DNA of 64,000 bases from Zasmidium citrigriseum (lineage: Eukaryota > Ascomycota > Dothideomycetes > Mycosphaerellales > Mycosphaerellaceae): assembly GCA_002786025.1 (NCBI GenBank), contig NHNW01000008.1, positions 310,001 to 374,000 on the forward strand, in the 5' to 3' direction. The notes beneath the pieces are model-generated. The model searched no databases. It had not been told where the DNA came from and was given only the letters and a program-made list of their open reading frames with translations. Numbering within the stretch: position 1 is the stretch's first letter; each line of letters begins with the position of its first letter. Shown here in pieces: positions 1-11,087 of this stretch. A program made the translations under genes and the position numbers.

Positions 1-390
1 AGCGCTCACATATCCTCCGGGACGATTCTCGACATCTCCCCCGTCTTAATCCTGAACCCGCAAGAAAACACCACGCACATCGAACACACCTCCCTCTACC
101 ACTACACCTACAACTGGCCCCTCCCCTCCAACCCCACCAAGAAAACCCAAGCCGTTGTCCTCGGCCTGGGCTCCATGTTCAACCACTCCACTCTAGACCA
201 AAACGTCGGCTGGAAGAGGGATTTGGATAAAGAGGTTATTGTGTATAAGACTCTGAGGGATGTGGAAGAGGGGGAGGAATTGTGTATTTCTTATGGGGAT
301 CATTTGACGTTTGTTGATGTTGAGAGGAGGGAGGAGAGGGTTGAGGGGCCGGAAGAAATGCTGGGAAGGATCGAACTTGATGGAGATTGA
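1..390 (+). CDS. SET-domain protein, C-terminal part (5' end outside window)
   Basis: The frame is open from base 1 to a TGA at 388-390, giving the last 129 residues of a longer protein. It shows the closing half of a SET fold: a GLGSMFNHS block followed by NVGW, then the segment EELCISYGDH, which corresponds to the conserved C-terminal SET tyrosine region. SET proteins methylate lysines on histones or other proteins using S-adenosylmethionine. No post-SET cysteine cluster follows, so it resembles the stand-alone SET family rather than a classical histone methyltransferase. The substrate cannot be told from this fragment. The start and any upstream introns lie outside the window. Confidence 0.8.
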   Translation, partial: SAHISSGTILDISPVLILNPQENTTHIEHTSLYHYTYNWPLPSNPTKKTQAVVLGLGSMFNHSTLDQNVGWKRDLDKEVIVYKTLRDVEEGEELCISYGDHLTFVDVERREERVEGPEEMLGRIELDGD

Positions 391-1403
391 TTTGGATGCT
401 TCTTGAACTGCATGCGGATGGAATTGGATGGGAACTGAATTCCGCCACACGAACCGACGGACGAGACATTTTACCCTTATAACGCACCAGTCCACCAACC
501 TGGACTGGTTCGCACGATGCTACAAGCATTCTCCGCCGCCTCCACGAACCGTTGCCCAAGCCGTCGTCACACCTCTGAACGAGCGATCACAGACCTTCGA
601 CGTCAGGGCCAAATATCGGCCTTGAAGATCATGACTTTGAGACGAGATTTCGACATGCTGCGGAGGTGGGCGTATGACGCCATGCGATATTATTGCGAAA
701 TAGAGATCTGGATCTGAAACGCTGTGCCGAGCTTGCGCCGTGTGGGAGGAGGGACGTCACTTGTTGATGAGTGGAGGGCATGGCTCGGGATCTTGTTCCA
801 TATGAAGCTTGGCGAAGTAGAAAATGTGGGATTCGATTTCGCGGCCGCGAAGTGACGGCGTGATCTTGTTGGCTCTTGGGGTGCTTTTCATGGAATCGAG
901 CCGTGACCGGACGAACCACGCTCCCTCCTACTTTGGTTTGAAAGCACTGGCCGTCGAGGCCTCCGACTCGTCTCAGTGCTGTTGGAACGTCTTGGCGATC
1001 TGGTAGGCACCGTTCCTGAGAAGCTACATGTAGGCTTACGCTGTAAACGAAGCCAGCTGCCTGCCTTAGCACCGTGGAAATCCAGCTTCTCAGCCCGCGT
1101 CTGGCTAGAGATGCAGTTCTCCGAGGATTCAAAGGAAGTACAGAAGCCATGTTCGCAAGATAAGATCTCCTCGACTGATACTGTCTTAGATATTACCACC
1201 ATACGCAGATCTTCTGGCTATCAAATACCACACCCTAGTGTGTGCCGATCATGCAGCCACATCCTCATCACGCATCTTTGATTTGCGGACGGGACAAAGG
1301 CTCCTCTGATGGCGGCACAGCAAAAGCTTGAACTGTAGACGTCAAAAGAACGGCGACACCGCCAGCAATCCTCCGTCTGGATTATTTCCTCAGGACCGCA
1401 AAC
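391..1403. other. Intergenic, no convincing gene
   Basis: About 1 kb between the SET-domain gene and the single-span membrane protein gene. The longest ATG frame, 629-1150 on the minus strand (173 codons), is Arg-rich and matches no family I know, so I do not call it. No tRNA or repeat was seen. Confidence 0.5.
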
Positions 1404-2417
1404 ATGTCTGGCACGATTGCATTACCATCAGCACCACTCTACGTACCTTTAACGACTGTATTCACGCCGCCTCAGGAATGCACAAGCCCTGCGTTTACAT
1501 TCGGAAGCGGTAGCAATGATTCCATCCTCACGGAGCCGGAGGGTCTGGCCTATGTGCACGGATATACAAGTTCCTGCTCACCTATCTCTGCCTGGCAGAT
1601 TAACAGCTACCGCTCGGCTTACGGCGCGATAGCGATATATTCACCAGGTCTGTGTCCTTACCGTTGGGCCACAGCAACAGCGTTTGTGGATCCACCGCAA
1701 ACGACTGCATTGTGCTGTCCGGAGTAAGCCAATACCACATTGGCTCCCCTTTGATCATCAGATAACAGGATCTCCAGATCGTGGACTGTAGCGTACGCTT
1801 CCTCACTCGATCCGTACAATTTCACGTGCGAGACCAATCCCAGCCTTATCACTATCATCGATGAAGGTCAGATGTCTACTATGACCACAAGCGATGGTGC
1901 TGCAGCACAAGTGAAAGGTCTAGCGGTGCAACAGGCCGATAGCGACAGCGCAATTTTGGCCAGCGCCACGGCACCCGGCTCCACGACAGCATCTAGTTCA
2001 CAGCTTTCGGCCACACCAGGTCTGAGCCTCAGCGGCGTAGTCGCCCCTACTGCTGCAAGTTCTCAGTCCGCCGCCTCTTCACCTGGACTTTCCGCAGGTG
2101 CGAAGACCGGGATCAGTATTGGCGCTGCAATAGGAGTCTTGATAGTGCTCACTGTTGGCGGCTTCTTCATATGGCGACGGAAGAAGCGTCAGCAAACGAC
2201 AGGATTGAATCAGGTGACCGACGCAACGAATACGTTCGATAAGGCAGAGCTCTCTGGTGAAGGCAAGCCTGTACCGGAGCTGAACGCTACGCATGTTAGT
2301 GAAGCCGATGGGACTGGCAGACCGGGAGAGATGGACAACTCTATCAGGGCGGAGCTTGAGAGCGATTGGAGAGGCTGGGAGGCACCTGGAGAGGCCGCGA
2401 GGCATCGGAATGTTTGA
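1404..2417 (+). CDS. Single-span membrane protein with Ser/Thr/Ala-rich stalk (Mid2/Wsc-like layout)
   Basis: Two exons, 1404-1723 and 1769-2417, are joined by a 45-nt intron (donor GTAAGC, acceptor AACAG). The joined protein is about 322 residues. The N-terminal part holds spaced cysteines, including one in a CCPE segment at the splice junction. A long Ser/Thr/Ala-rich linker follows, then AGAKTGISIGAAIGVLIVL as the start of one transmembrane helix, with a FIWRRKKR stop-transfer signal and an acidic cytoplasmic tail. This layout is common in fungal cell-surface proteins of the sensor type. No cleavable signal peptide is evident at the first ATG, so an upstream exon may be missing or topology may depend on the internal helix. 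Function unknown. Confidence 0.6.
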
Positions 2418-2611
2418 TTGAAGATTCGGCCTATTCCCGACAGTCCTCTCTCGAATGCAGGAAGGGAGACCTTACGCATCGCAAAGATCCGATTTGCGTG
2501 AGAAGTTGGACAGAAGACCTCTCGCAGCAAGGCCAGCCTTTTGGTCTTCTACCTGTCCTTTGAGCGCTTCGCCCAACGCCGACCACTCGAAGGTCCCGCC
2601 ATCCACTCCGC

Positions 2612-3079
2612 CTACTTCTTCCCCTCACTCCTCTCCTTCGCCCTCGCCATCACAACATCCAAAAATCCCTTATCCAAAAACTCCTCAACCCTCTTCACCC
2701 TCTCCCCGCTTTCCTCCATCTCCATAAACCACATAAACTCCGTCGTCCCACCGCCACCCCCAACAAAATCATAAACCGCCTTCAACCTGACTACCACAGT
2801 CCTCATCTGCACATCAATAACGCGGTCCTGGACTTCGAGTTCGAAACCTTCGAAGACCGGGCCCAGGTACTCTAGACTCTGGACGTGTTGCGACTTGTCG
2901 GCTGGGGCGTGGAAGGCTCCTGGGAGGCCTGGGAGGGAGTCTTTCGGGTGGAGGGTGTGGAGGCAGGTGTCTGTGCGGGTTGCCCAGATTTGGGTGGGGG
3001 ACCAGGGGTTGGGGCTGGAGTAGGCGGCGATTACGGCGGTGGTTGTGTTGTGGAGGGTTTTGTAGAGGTCTTGAGGCAT
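2612..3079 (-). CDS. NTF2-like/SnoaL-type small protein
   Basis: A single exon of 155 residues. I use the ATG at 3079 (MPQDLYKTLH), which matches the usual start of this fungal family; the frame extends further upstream to 3238. The compact alpha+beta arrangement runs from an N-terminal helix through PSP-type loop residues (SSPNPWSPTQIWA) to a late strand pair around TEFMWFMEMEESGERV and a final EEFLDKGF helix. This is the pattern of small NTF2-like proteins that form a ligand-binding cone. Such proteins are often cyclases, isomerases or non-catalytic, and no catalytic residues can be assigned here. It neighbours a second SnoaL-like gene and a monooxygenase. Confidence 0.65.
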   Translation of the reverse strand: MPQDLYKTLHNTTTAVIAAYSSPNPWSPTQIWATRTDTCLHTLHPKDSLPGLPGAFHAPADKSQHVQSLEYLGPVFEGFELEVQDRVIDVQMRTVVVRLKAVYDFVGGGGGTTEFMWFMEMEESGERVKRVEEFLDKGFLDVVMARAKERSEGKK

Positions 3080-3661
3080 TTTGTTGGAGGAGGGGTTGGG
3101 TTGTCCGCGTGAGTGGGCTGGGATTGATGAACGATGAGTCTGTACGCATTCAAGGTGATGTCTTTTTCTTCCACTTTCATTCGCAATTTGTGGCACTTTT
3201 TGAGACGAGAGCTTACGAATAGCCCTATGCATACTCATGATATCGCGGCAAACGAAAAGGTCGATTCAGGGGAAAATCCTCATTGTCCGTCAGAGGCCGA
3301 CATGCCTTCGATCGAGAGACAAGCTGCTTGCATTGCCTTCTTGGCCGCTTCTCAGTTATGAGAACAGGGTCCAACGTTTTGAAGCCAATCTACAAGGCTG
3401 CAAACATGAAACACATGGTTGTCCAACATCAATTACGTCACCAGGAAAATTGCCTTCGGCTTGTCAACGACATTCAGTTCCATTCTTCACAGCTATAGAA
3501 GTAAAGATCGATGGTCGAAAGATGAGAAAAGCTTCCAAGGTTGGCCTACGTTGCTGCAAAGCTACATGCCGTGGTGATCGGCTCCTTCGAAGCTATGTAC
3601 CCTAGCCATCCTTCCGACTTCGAGGCCGACTTCAGCTCCAACGGACCATTCCGCTCTACAC

Positions 3662-4283
3662 CTACCCATCGATGAGGCTCTGCGAGAGCTGTGTATCGGC
3701 GTACACCCGCACCTATTCACATCATCAGAATCACAATCTTGCCGACAGTGCGACTCCAAATTGCTCACCTGTACAATAATCCCCTGCTCATTGAACCGCA
3801 TGATCCAGCAGTATTTTTGCGGGTATGGCATGCCTGCAATCGCATCAGTAAAACAATCCAACATTATCGATGGCTGTGGATTCACCATTCTTCCCAACAG
3901 CATCAATGGCCTCCATCTCCACCGCAGCCCAGGGTTGATCTCCACCGCCAGTAATATGAACAAGTCTCAATCTCAATGGAGATTTCAGGGCCCTGCTGGT
4001 TCCTCCTAGAGCATTGTTCTTCCATTCTTCTTGAGGGTTGTCAGTTCATCCCATTTTTTAGGGTGAAGGTGGTGAGAGCTGTACCAAGGGAAGAGTAGTG
4101 GCCTGAGCCGCTTGAGGAGCCTGAGGTAATGTTAGAGATGATATTTAGGGGGAGGAAAAATGGCTCACCTGGGACGTCCCAAGACACATCTGGTGCTACG
4201 CGATCGTAGAAGGGTTGGAAGTTGTCTGTGGATAGGTGAGAGATCAATTGGGAGATTTCGGTTGGTGTTGGGTAGGGAGCCAT
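3662..4283 (-). CDS. SnoaL-like (NTF2 superfamily) protein, five exons
   Basis: Exons 4283-4169, 4120-4085, 4029-3886, 3833-3769 and 3712-3662 give a protein of 136 residues. All four introns have GT..AG ends (46-56 nt), and a CTGAC branch site is visible in the second. The joined protein opens with MAPYPTPTEISQLISHL and shows the SnoaL pattern of an early VSWDVPG turn, a GHYSSLEEW helix, GGGDQPWAAVEM in the central strand, and KYCWIMRFNEQGIIVQVRVY near the end. Members are cyclases, epoxide hydrolases or dehydratases in polyketide or terpenoid tailoring, but many have no known role. It is divergent from the FAD monooxygenase at 5017, about 730 bp away. I am confident of the splicing and unsure of the substrate. 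Confidence 0.8.
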
Positions 4284-5016
4284 CGTTGTGTGGGAGATGT
4301 AGTCAAGATCGATACGAATACTGGAGATGATGGTGGATCTGGTGAGAATGTAGTAGTGTATTTCAGACTTCAGAACTCTTGATGCGATCGATGTGAAGTG
4401 ACGATGCCGGCTGCAGTAGTAAAATACGTCAATTCCGCAGCCTCGTTTGGCAGCGGAATTGATCGCCGGAACGTAACCCCTGTGTTCTCCCACATATCAA
4501 CGCGTGCCATGGAACGCCAATCTTCAGTTGCATGACTTAATAACAGACTCGAATGATGATTCTAGGCCCATGACATACCCTCAGACCGTCTGTCGCCGAC
4601 CTGTCTCGTCGTCGATAAAGTTCCGGCCCCGAATCGTAACTTCGTACGCATGAACCCACGCGACGTGCTGCAACGAATGAGTCCTCTCATGTTCAATCTC
4701 GCACCCAGTTCCAAGTAGGATTCCCTTTCGCATGGCTTTCCGATCTCCGACTTGTATTTCGTCAATGGCTGGGATGCTCCCAAAACCTCTCGCCGCCTGG
4801 CACTTGCATCCTTTAGGGCAGCATGAGTAAGTGTGATAAGTCATTCAGGAACATGAGGTAATAGATCTTTTGAGCATATCCAGATAGAATATATATGATG
4901 ACTGTGATGTGTTGACAGCGGAAGAATATTGCAACTCATCGATACATCGAACACACTTACACAACAACCATCACCACCACAAACTTCACTACCAACCTGA
5001 ACAGAACACCGCAAAC
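4284..5016. other. Divergent promoter region between SnoaL-like and monooxygenase genes
   Basis: About 730 bp separate the two start codons. The 3' part carries a TATA-like run at 4889-4897 and a CA-rich leader typical of fungal 5' UTRs just before the monooxygenase ATG. No other gene is convincing. Confidence 0.5.
4889..4897 (+). promoter_or_regulatory. TATA-like element upstream of monooxygenase
   Basis: The run AATATATAT lies about 120 bp before the ATG at 5017. Its position fits a fungal TATA box. Assignment is by position only. Confidence 0.35.
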
Positions 5017-6618
5017 ATGCCAGAAACAGTCGACGGAGTCGAACGCTTCCCAGCCACAGGCAAAAAAGTCATAGTCGTAGGCGGCGGCAACGGCGGCCTC
5101 CAAGCAGCCCTCGAATGCTGGCGCAAAGGCTTCGAAGTCGAAGTCCTCGAGCGAGCCGACCACATCTCACCCCTCGGCGACTTCTTCGCCGTCTCACCAC
5201 CCGGCGTCGCAACACTGAAGTACTACCCGACCATGAAGGCCGAGTACGAGAAGAGCGCCTGCGAAGGGATGCTCAAGACGCTGGCACCGAATGGCAAGAG
5301 CCTTTGGGAAGGGAAGTGGGAATGGGCGAGGCCTGGGGCGAAGAATGCGGCGCCGGATGTGAAGATGGCTTTTGCGATAAGGAGGCCGATTTTTACGCAT
5401 TTGCAGATTGAGCAGTTGAATCGGCTGGGGGTGCAGGTGCAGTTTGGGGCTGATGTTACGAGTGTTGAGGAGACGGGGGATGGGAAGGGGGTTACTGTGG
5501 AGACGAAGGCTGGGGGGAAGTATACTGCTGATGTTTGCATTTATGCTGATGGTATGGTGTCCTGCTGCCGCTTGTATGGTGATGAGGCTGACATATCGTG
5601 CCAGGTATCCACTCCGGTTTCTATCGAAGCCGGAAAGACACAGTTGAGGTCGGTGATAGTGGATATGCGATCTCGAGAACCGCGTATCCAACATCCAGCA
5701 TCACACCTGGATCGTTGGCGGAGACAATCGTCAAGGACGGGACGCAATTTCGGACTTACTTGGGCCAGGGAGTCCACATGGTATGTCAGAATGAACATAA
5801 CTCACCTATCGGCATAGACTGACTGTCTCGACTCAGAGCATCATGGTAGCAAACGGCTACATCTCCCCAACCGTGACACACAAGGCCACAGAAGACTCAG
5901 CAGAGTCCTGGCACAATCTCAAGGAGGGTGATTATCTGAAGGACAAGCTGATTCAGGAGATGCCAGACTTCGACCCAGCGGCACTTGATGTGCTTCATCA
6001 GGTACCTGGGAAGGTAGTCGACTGGCGGCTCATGTGGCGCGACGGATCAGAGACCTGGACGTCGGACCATGGCCGGATCATTGCCCTTGGAGATGCCGCC
6101 CATTCGTTTTTCCCAACTTCGGCCAACGGAGTGGTACAGGCCCTTGAAGACGGTCTCTCGCTGGGCGAATGTCTTCGTCTAGGCCAGAATGACCTTGGTA
6201 TGGCCACGAAGGTGCACAACAAATTGAGGTATGATTCATTCTTGTCCGACTCCAAGTGGAAGTTTGCTGACAACTGGCCGCGTGTAGATTCCAACGCACC
6301 TCGATTCTCCAGAAGACAGGATTTGTCAACCGCGACGAGATGCATCACACCGACATTGGCGCTGTCGAAAGAGGCGAAGTCCCAGGTAATATCGGCCATT
6401 ACAACCAAGGCAAGTGGGCATGGAGCCATAACGCAGAGCAATATGCCAGAGACAACTTCGAGCCATGCTTGAAGGCTTTGAAGGACGGCAAGGACTTTGA
6501 GAATACCAACCTGCCGCCGGGACACGTTTTCAAGCCGTGGAATCTCCAGTCCGAGATGGATCGGATGGCGAAGGGCAGACGCTCGAGTCTGAAGCAGAAT
6601 GGCGATTGGAGTGCTTGA
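5017..6618 (+). CDS. FAD-dependent monooxygenase (salicylate/urate hydroxylase-like, group A)
   Basis: Exons 5017-5551, 5605-5780, 5837-6228 and 6288-6618 give 477 residues. The introns are 53, 56 and 59 nt with GT..AG ends. The N-terminus carries a dinucleotide-binding GGGNGG at residues 22-27, followed by VEVLERAD ending the second strand. The GD motif of the FAD ribityl site reads GDAAHSFFPTSANG from residue 322, and NTNLPPGHVFKPW sits near the C-terminus as in many fungal members. These enzymes use NAD(P)H and O2 to hydroxylate aromatic or polyketide substrates in the cytosol. I chose the ATG at 5017 because it sits just before the Rossmann strand; an upstream in-frame stretch looks like leader. 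The SnoaL-like gene is head to head with it, suggesting shared control. Substrate unknown. Confidence 0.87.
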
Positions 6619-7056
6619 GCTTGTCGTTTTTGGGCGGCATTTTTATCATGACGAGCAAATAGTTTGGAGTTTCGCATAGAGAGAAATGTTGATGTCGTCT
6701 TCGCAGAGTCTTTCCCAAACTTTCCCCAGCCACCGTCTTTCCTTCCCCGCCAAGCTCTCCGCACCTGCAGCGATGATTACACTTCGCACCCTCGCCGACC
6801 TCTCCGACCTCCCCTCTGTGACGTTACATCAAAGCCTGCACGCTCTTTGTGTGAAAGGATGGCCGCCCTAACCACAAATACGCGTGCTCCTCACGCATCG
6901 GTGGAGCGACGTTGCTCCACGGCGGGGTGGATGAAAGCGGGTAAAGTAAAAGATGCATGAACCTTGTGGGTGGTTTGTTCATTTCGGTTCCTGGTTCCTG
7001 AGTTTCAAGTCCTCTCTTTTTTGCATCATCAATCGTTTTCGCGGGAGGAAAAGTTC
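6619..7056. other. Intergenic, promoter of GH92 gene
   Basis: About 440 bp. I see no gene, RNA or repeat; presumably the monooxygenase 3' UTR and the GH92 promoter. Confidence 0.45.
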
Positions 7057-9801
7057 ATGATGTTGACAGAGGCAGGCCTTCTAGTGGCGGCTTTCGCTGG
7101 AGGCGTGGCCGCGGTCAACAGCAGCAGCATTCTGTCTTTGGTGGATCCGCTCATTGGGACGACAAATGTGAGTATGGCCCTCAACCCAGACCTGCCACAG
7201 ACTACTGACCAGTAGATCCAATAGGGCGGACATGTATTTCCTGGAGCCACTCTGCCATTCGGCATGGCCAAGGCCGTCGCGGACGTCAATGTCGAGAACC
7301 AGGGCGGTTTCTCGACTGGTGATGTCACAGGCAACATCACCGGATTCTCCCACATGCACGACAGTGGGACAGGAGGTGTGAGTACTACTGCCCGCTGAGA
7401 CTGTACACTTGTTGCAATGATGAGACGATCCTTGCTTGACCATTATGTGGAAGCACTTAACACATTATTTAAAGTTTGCCTGATTGCATCGTGCTCCTGC
7501 ATATTCGGGTGAGACGTTGGGGTTCGAGCAGGGCTGATGAGTTTTGCAGTCACCTTCATTGGGGAACTTTCCTCTATTCCCGCAGGCTGGCTGTCCTGGC
7601 GACTTGATCAACAACTGCGTCTTCCCGATCCAAGACCGAGCCGTACCCAGGATCAATGGCACTGCAGAGGCACACCCTGGATACTTTGCTATTACCATGG
7701 AGAACAACATCCACACCGAGATGACTGTCACTAACCATACAGCACTCTACCGGTTCACGTTCCCGGCAAACCCGGCAGGCCAAAACACCACCCTCAGTCC
7801 TTTGATTCTGGCGGACTTGATTGATCTTCCGCTGTCGAGGATCAATGGTTCCGCGTCGGTCGATGCGAAGACGGGACGTATCTCCGGAAGTGGTGTCTTC
7901 AGCCCAAGCTTTGGTATCGGCAACTATGCGCTCCACTTCTGTACCGACTTCACGGGAGCCGACATTCGCGATACTGGTGTCTTCCAGAACAACAGAGCCG
8001 GCACTCAGCCCAAGAATGTGACAGTGGTCAGCGATGGCGTGAACAACTCTCCCGACATTCTGCCAGCTGGCGCCTGGACGAGATTCCACGCACCAAAGCA
8101 CAATAACCGAATCCTGGCCCGAGTCGGTGTGAGCTTCATCAGTGTCGATCAGGCTTGTCACAATGCCGAGCGTGAGATCCCTGACTTCGACTTTGCCGGC
8201 GTTCGTGCTGCAGCTGAGAAGGCTTGGGAAGATACGCTCGGCGTCTTCACAGTGAAGCCTGGCGGCGTCAATGAGAGTCTGCAGACTGTTTTCTGGTCAG
8301 GCGTCTACCGCGCTGGCATCTCACCTCAGGACTATACTGGAGAGAACCCGCTCTGGGAGAGCTCCGAGCCCTACTACGATTCTTACTACTGCATTTGGGA
8401 TTCTTTCCGCAGTATTCACAGTCTGATCACCATCATGGATCCGTACTCGCAGATTCAGATGATCAGAAGCTTGATAGAGATATATCGTCAAGAGGGCTGG
8501 CTGCCCGACTGCCGCATGTCCCTCTGCAAGGGCTTCACCCAAGGCGGCTCCAACGCCGATGTCGTCCTGGCCGACACATACCTCAAATTTGGAAAGCTGG
8601 CTGCCGACTACGGCGTAGATTGGAAGACTGCTTACGAAGCGCTCATTAACGATGCTGAGAACGAGCCGCCAAATTGGTCAGTCCAGGGCCGCGGTGGTCT
8701 GCACAGTTGGCAAAATCTGAAGTACATCCCTACCGATGATTATGACCCGTACGGCGTTGGTCCCTTCACGAGGAGTATCAGCCGAACTGTGGAGTATGCT
8801 TATGATGATTACTGTCTGGCTGAGATGGCGAGAGCATTGGGCCATCATGCGGATTATGAAAAGTATCTTGGGACTTCGGACTATTGGAGGTGAGTTGCCA
8901 TTGGAAAGGTGCTCATTCGAGCCTACGGCACATTCGCTAACTTGGAGCAGGAATATGTGGAAGGCGGATCAGAACGTAAGCGAATCAAACTCCCCTAGCC
9001 ACTCCTCGCTAACCTCTGACACAGAGCTCCATCAACGGCACCGATACAGGCTTCACCGGATTCCTCATGCCTAAGTTCTTGAACGGCACCTGGGGCTTCC
9101 AAGACCCCATCTTTTGCTCGCCGCTACTCAACTTCACCTCTTGCTACCTCAACCCTGACGGCCACGAGACGTACGAAGGGAGCTCCTGGCTGTACTCATT
9201 CTTCGTTCCTCACGACATGGCGTCACTCATTACGACCATGGGCGGGCCATCGACATTTGTCAAGCGACTTGACTACCTGCACGAGAGCGGACTTCTCTAC
9301 CTCGGAGACGAGCAGGGATTCTTGCCGGTATTCCAATATCACTATGCTGGTCGACCAGCCAAGAGTGCCGAGAGGGCGCACTTTTACATTCCCTCGCAGT
9401 TCAATACTTCCATCAACGGAATTCCAGGCAATGATGATAGCGGCGCCATGGGATCATTTGTCGCTTTGACGATGATGGGCACGTTCCCGAACCCTGGACA
9501 AGACATCTACTTCATCACGCCTCCCTTCTTTGAGGAGGTGAGCGTCAGGAACAAGCTTACTGGGAAGACGGCCACGATCCGCAACATAAATTTCGACGCC
9601 AGTTACCAGAACATCTACATTCAGAGCGCAACGCTAAACGGCAAGCCATGGACAAAGAACTACCTCCAGCACAGCTTCTTCCTGGAAGGTGGCGTCCTGG
9701 AACTCACACTCGGAAAAAACGAAAGCAGCTGGGGCACAAGACAAGAAGATCTCCCGCCGAGCATCTCGACGAATCACAACATCACAGGCTACATGTTCTG
9801 A
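7057..9801 (+). CDS. Secreted glycoside hydrolase family 92 (alpha-mannosidase)
   Basis: Exons 7057-7167, 7225-7377, 7550-8889, 8951-8975 and 9025-9801 give 801 residues. A signal peptide (MMLTEAGLLVAAFAGGVAA) precedes the mature start, and many N-glycosylation sequons are present. Family signatures visible are the opening DPLIGTTN/GGHVFPGA block, HMHDSGTGG at residues 80-88, a DSYYCIWDSFRS block, and GNDDSGAMGS from residue 678, which corresponds to the conserved acidic catalytic region. GH92 enzymes are calcium-dependent exo-alpha-mannosidases acting mainly on alpha-1,2 linkages. The fourth exon is only 25 nt but is needed to restore frame between exons 3 and 5. Both in-frame ATGs at 7057 and 7060 are possible starts. 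It probably trims mannoproteins or host glycans outside the cell. Confidence 0.9.
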
Positions 9802-9867
9802 CAACAACAGCAGATCATCCATCGCTAACAAGTCATAGACATCATAATCATCATCATTACCCATCAT

Positions 9868-10311
9868 CTACCTCACAACCCCATCGTCCTTCCCCATAAC
9901 ACTCTCCTTCTCAACCATCGTACTCGCAATACTCTCCTCATACTCCTTTCCCTTCCCCTCCACAACCTCAGGTTTCTCTTCCTTCCCAAACTTCTTCTTC
10001 AACCAGCCCATGGTCTTGCCGCTTCCTCTCGGCACGATCTGGCCTTGGGGTTTGTTTTCTCTGCCCATGAGACGGTCGGCTTCGGCTGTGTCGCCTCGGC
10101 GCAGGGCGTCCATTACCAGGGCGGTCTTTTGGCGGGCTTGTTCGGCTTCGGCGCTGGGCATGGATTCTTTGTCCAGGGCTGTTGTGTCTGGTGGGTGTTA
10201 GTTTCTTGTTTTGGGGGAGATGGAAAGGGAGGGTGATTTACTTGGGGCGAAACCGAAGCCGGAGGTGTTCCAGGGCGAGCCTGTGAGGGGTGCGCTGATG
10301 CCGTTGGACAT
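9868..10311 (-). CDS. Small conserved-looking fungal protein, unknown function
   Basis: Two exons, 10311-10242 and 10187-9868, are joined across a 54-nt intron to give 129 residues. The N-terminus MSNGISAPLTGSPWNTSGFG is followed after the junction by a charged helical segment (EAEQARQKTALVMDALRRG) that contains repeated Ala/Arg, then a Gly-Lys stretch (GSGKTMGWLKKKFGKEE) and an acidic tail. The GSGKT string resembles a P-loop by chance only; no nucleotide-binding fold surrounds it. I do not recognise the family. The gene converges on the GH92 gene, the two stops being 67 bp apart. Confidence 0.6.
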
Positions 10312-11087
10312 TTTGGCGATGGTCTTTGGTGGCAAGGTCTTGGTAAACCTGTTTGACAGTGCGTGGTAAGTTGCTGCAATTGCTTGTTGATCTCTTGATA
10401 TCGCTACTGCTTGGCACGACCAGATCACTGCTTCTATATACACATCCCCACAGTTCACATGACACCACCACCCACGATCCTTCAAACCCAGAGCCATGTG
10501 GGCGCAGTCCTTAGCCCGAATCGCATGTGGGTCTTTACCGTTTTGGGCAGGAACAAAGCCAGCTGCGAAGACCGCCTGGGGGCTGTGCAATACGTCATTC
10601 GAACCGGACGATTTCTTTGACAGGCCGATACCACTCTTCTCCGTGAGACTGGGCGTCTCCACGGCTGTAGCGGGCAGAGTTGAGTTGTGAGGGATTTTGA
10701 TCGTGGTCGTCGAAGCTATTTTTGGATTGTGACTTCGAACGGACTGGATTGGACTGTGCTGCTATGCTGCTGTGGGCATGGTGATGGTGGAGGCTATGCG
10801 CGAGAGTGACTTAGTCAGTGGAGGGTGTGTGTAGTCAGATGGCCTGGACTTGGCTGGAGAGAAGTGTGATCCACGTAACGATGTTCTCCGGTGAAGCCGA
10901 TTTCATAGAGATGGACTTAGCTTCTGCATTCCACGCGATTCTCGCTAGAGCGACATTTTCCGATCAGGTAAGAGAGATAGTTCTGGCATTCGAGATTGAT
11001 GTCTATATGCAATTGCGGTACCACGGGACTCTAAGCCGTCTAGTATTTCTGTCGTCGTGAATGCTCCGCGAATCGACTTCATGCTCG
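10312..11087. other. Intergenic, no convincing gene
   Basis: About 780 bp. A TATATA run near 10435-10440 lies roughly 125 bp upstream of the minus-strand small gene and may be its TATA box. The open frames here are short and look like chance. Confidence 0.45.

Noticed and set aside
629..1150. 173-codon minus-strand ATG frame with an Arg-rich start resembling a mitochondrial presequence
   Set aside because: No family match, low-complexity composition and no supporting signals; kept as unlikely.
10000..10020. GSGKT string in the small minus-strand protein suggesting a P-loop
   Set aside because: No preceding hydrophobic strand or Walker B motif; chance match.
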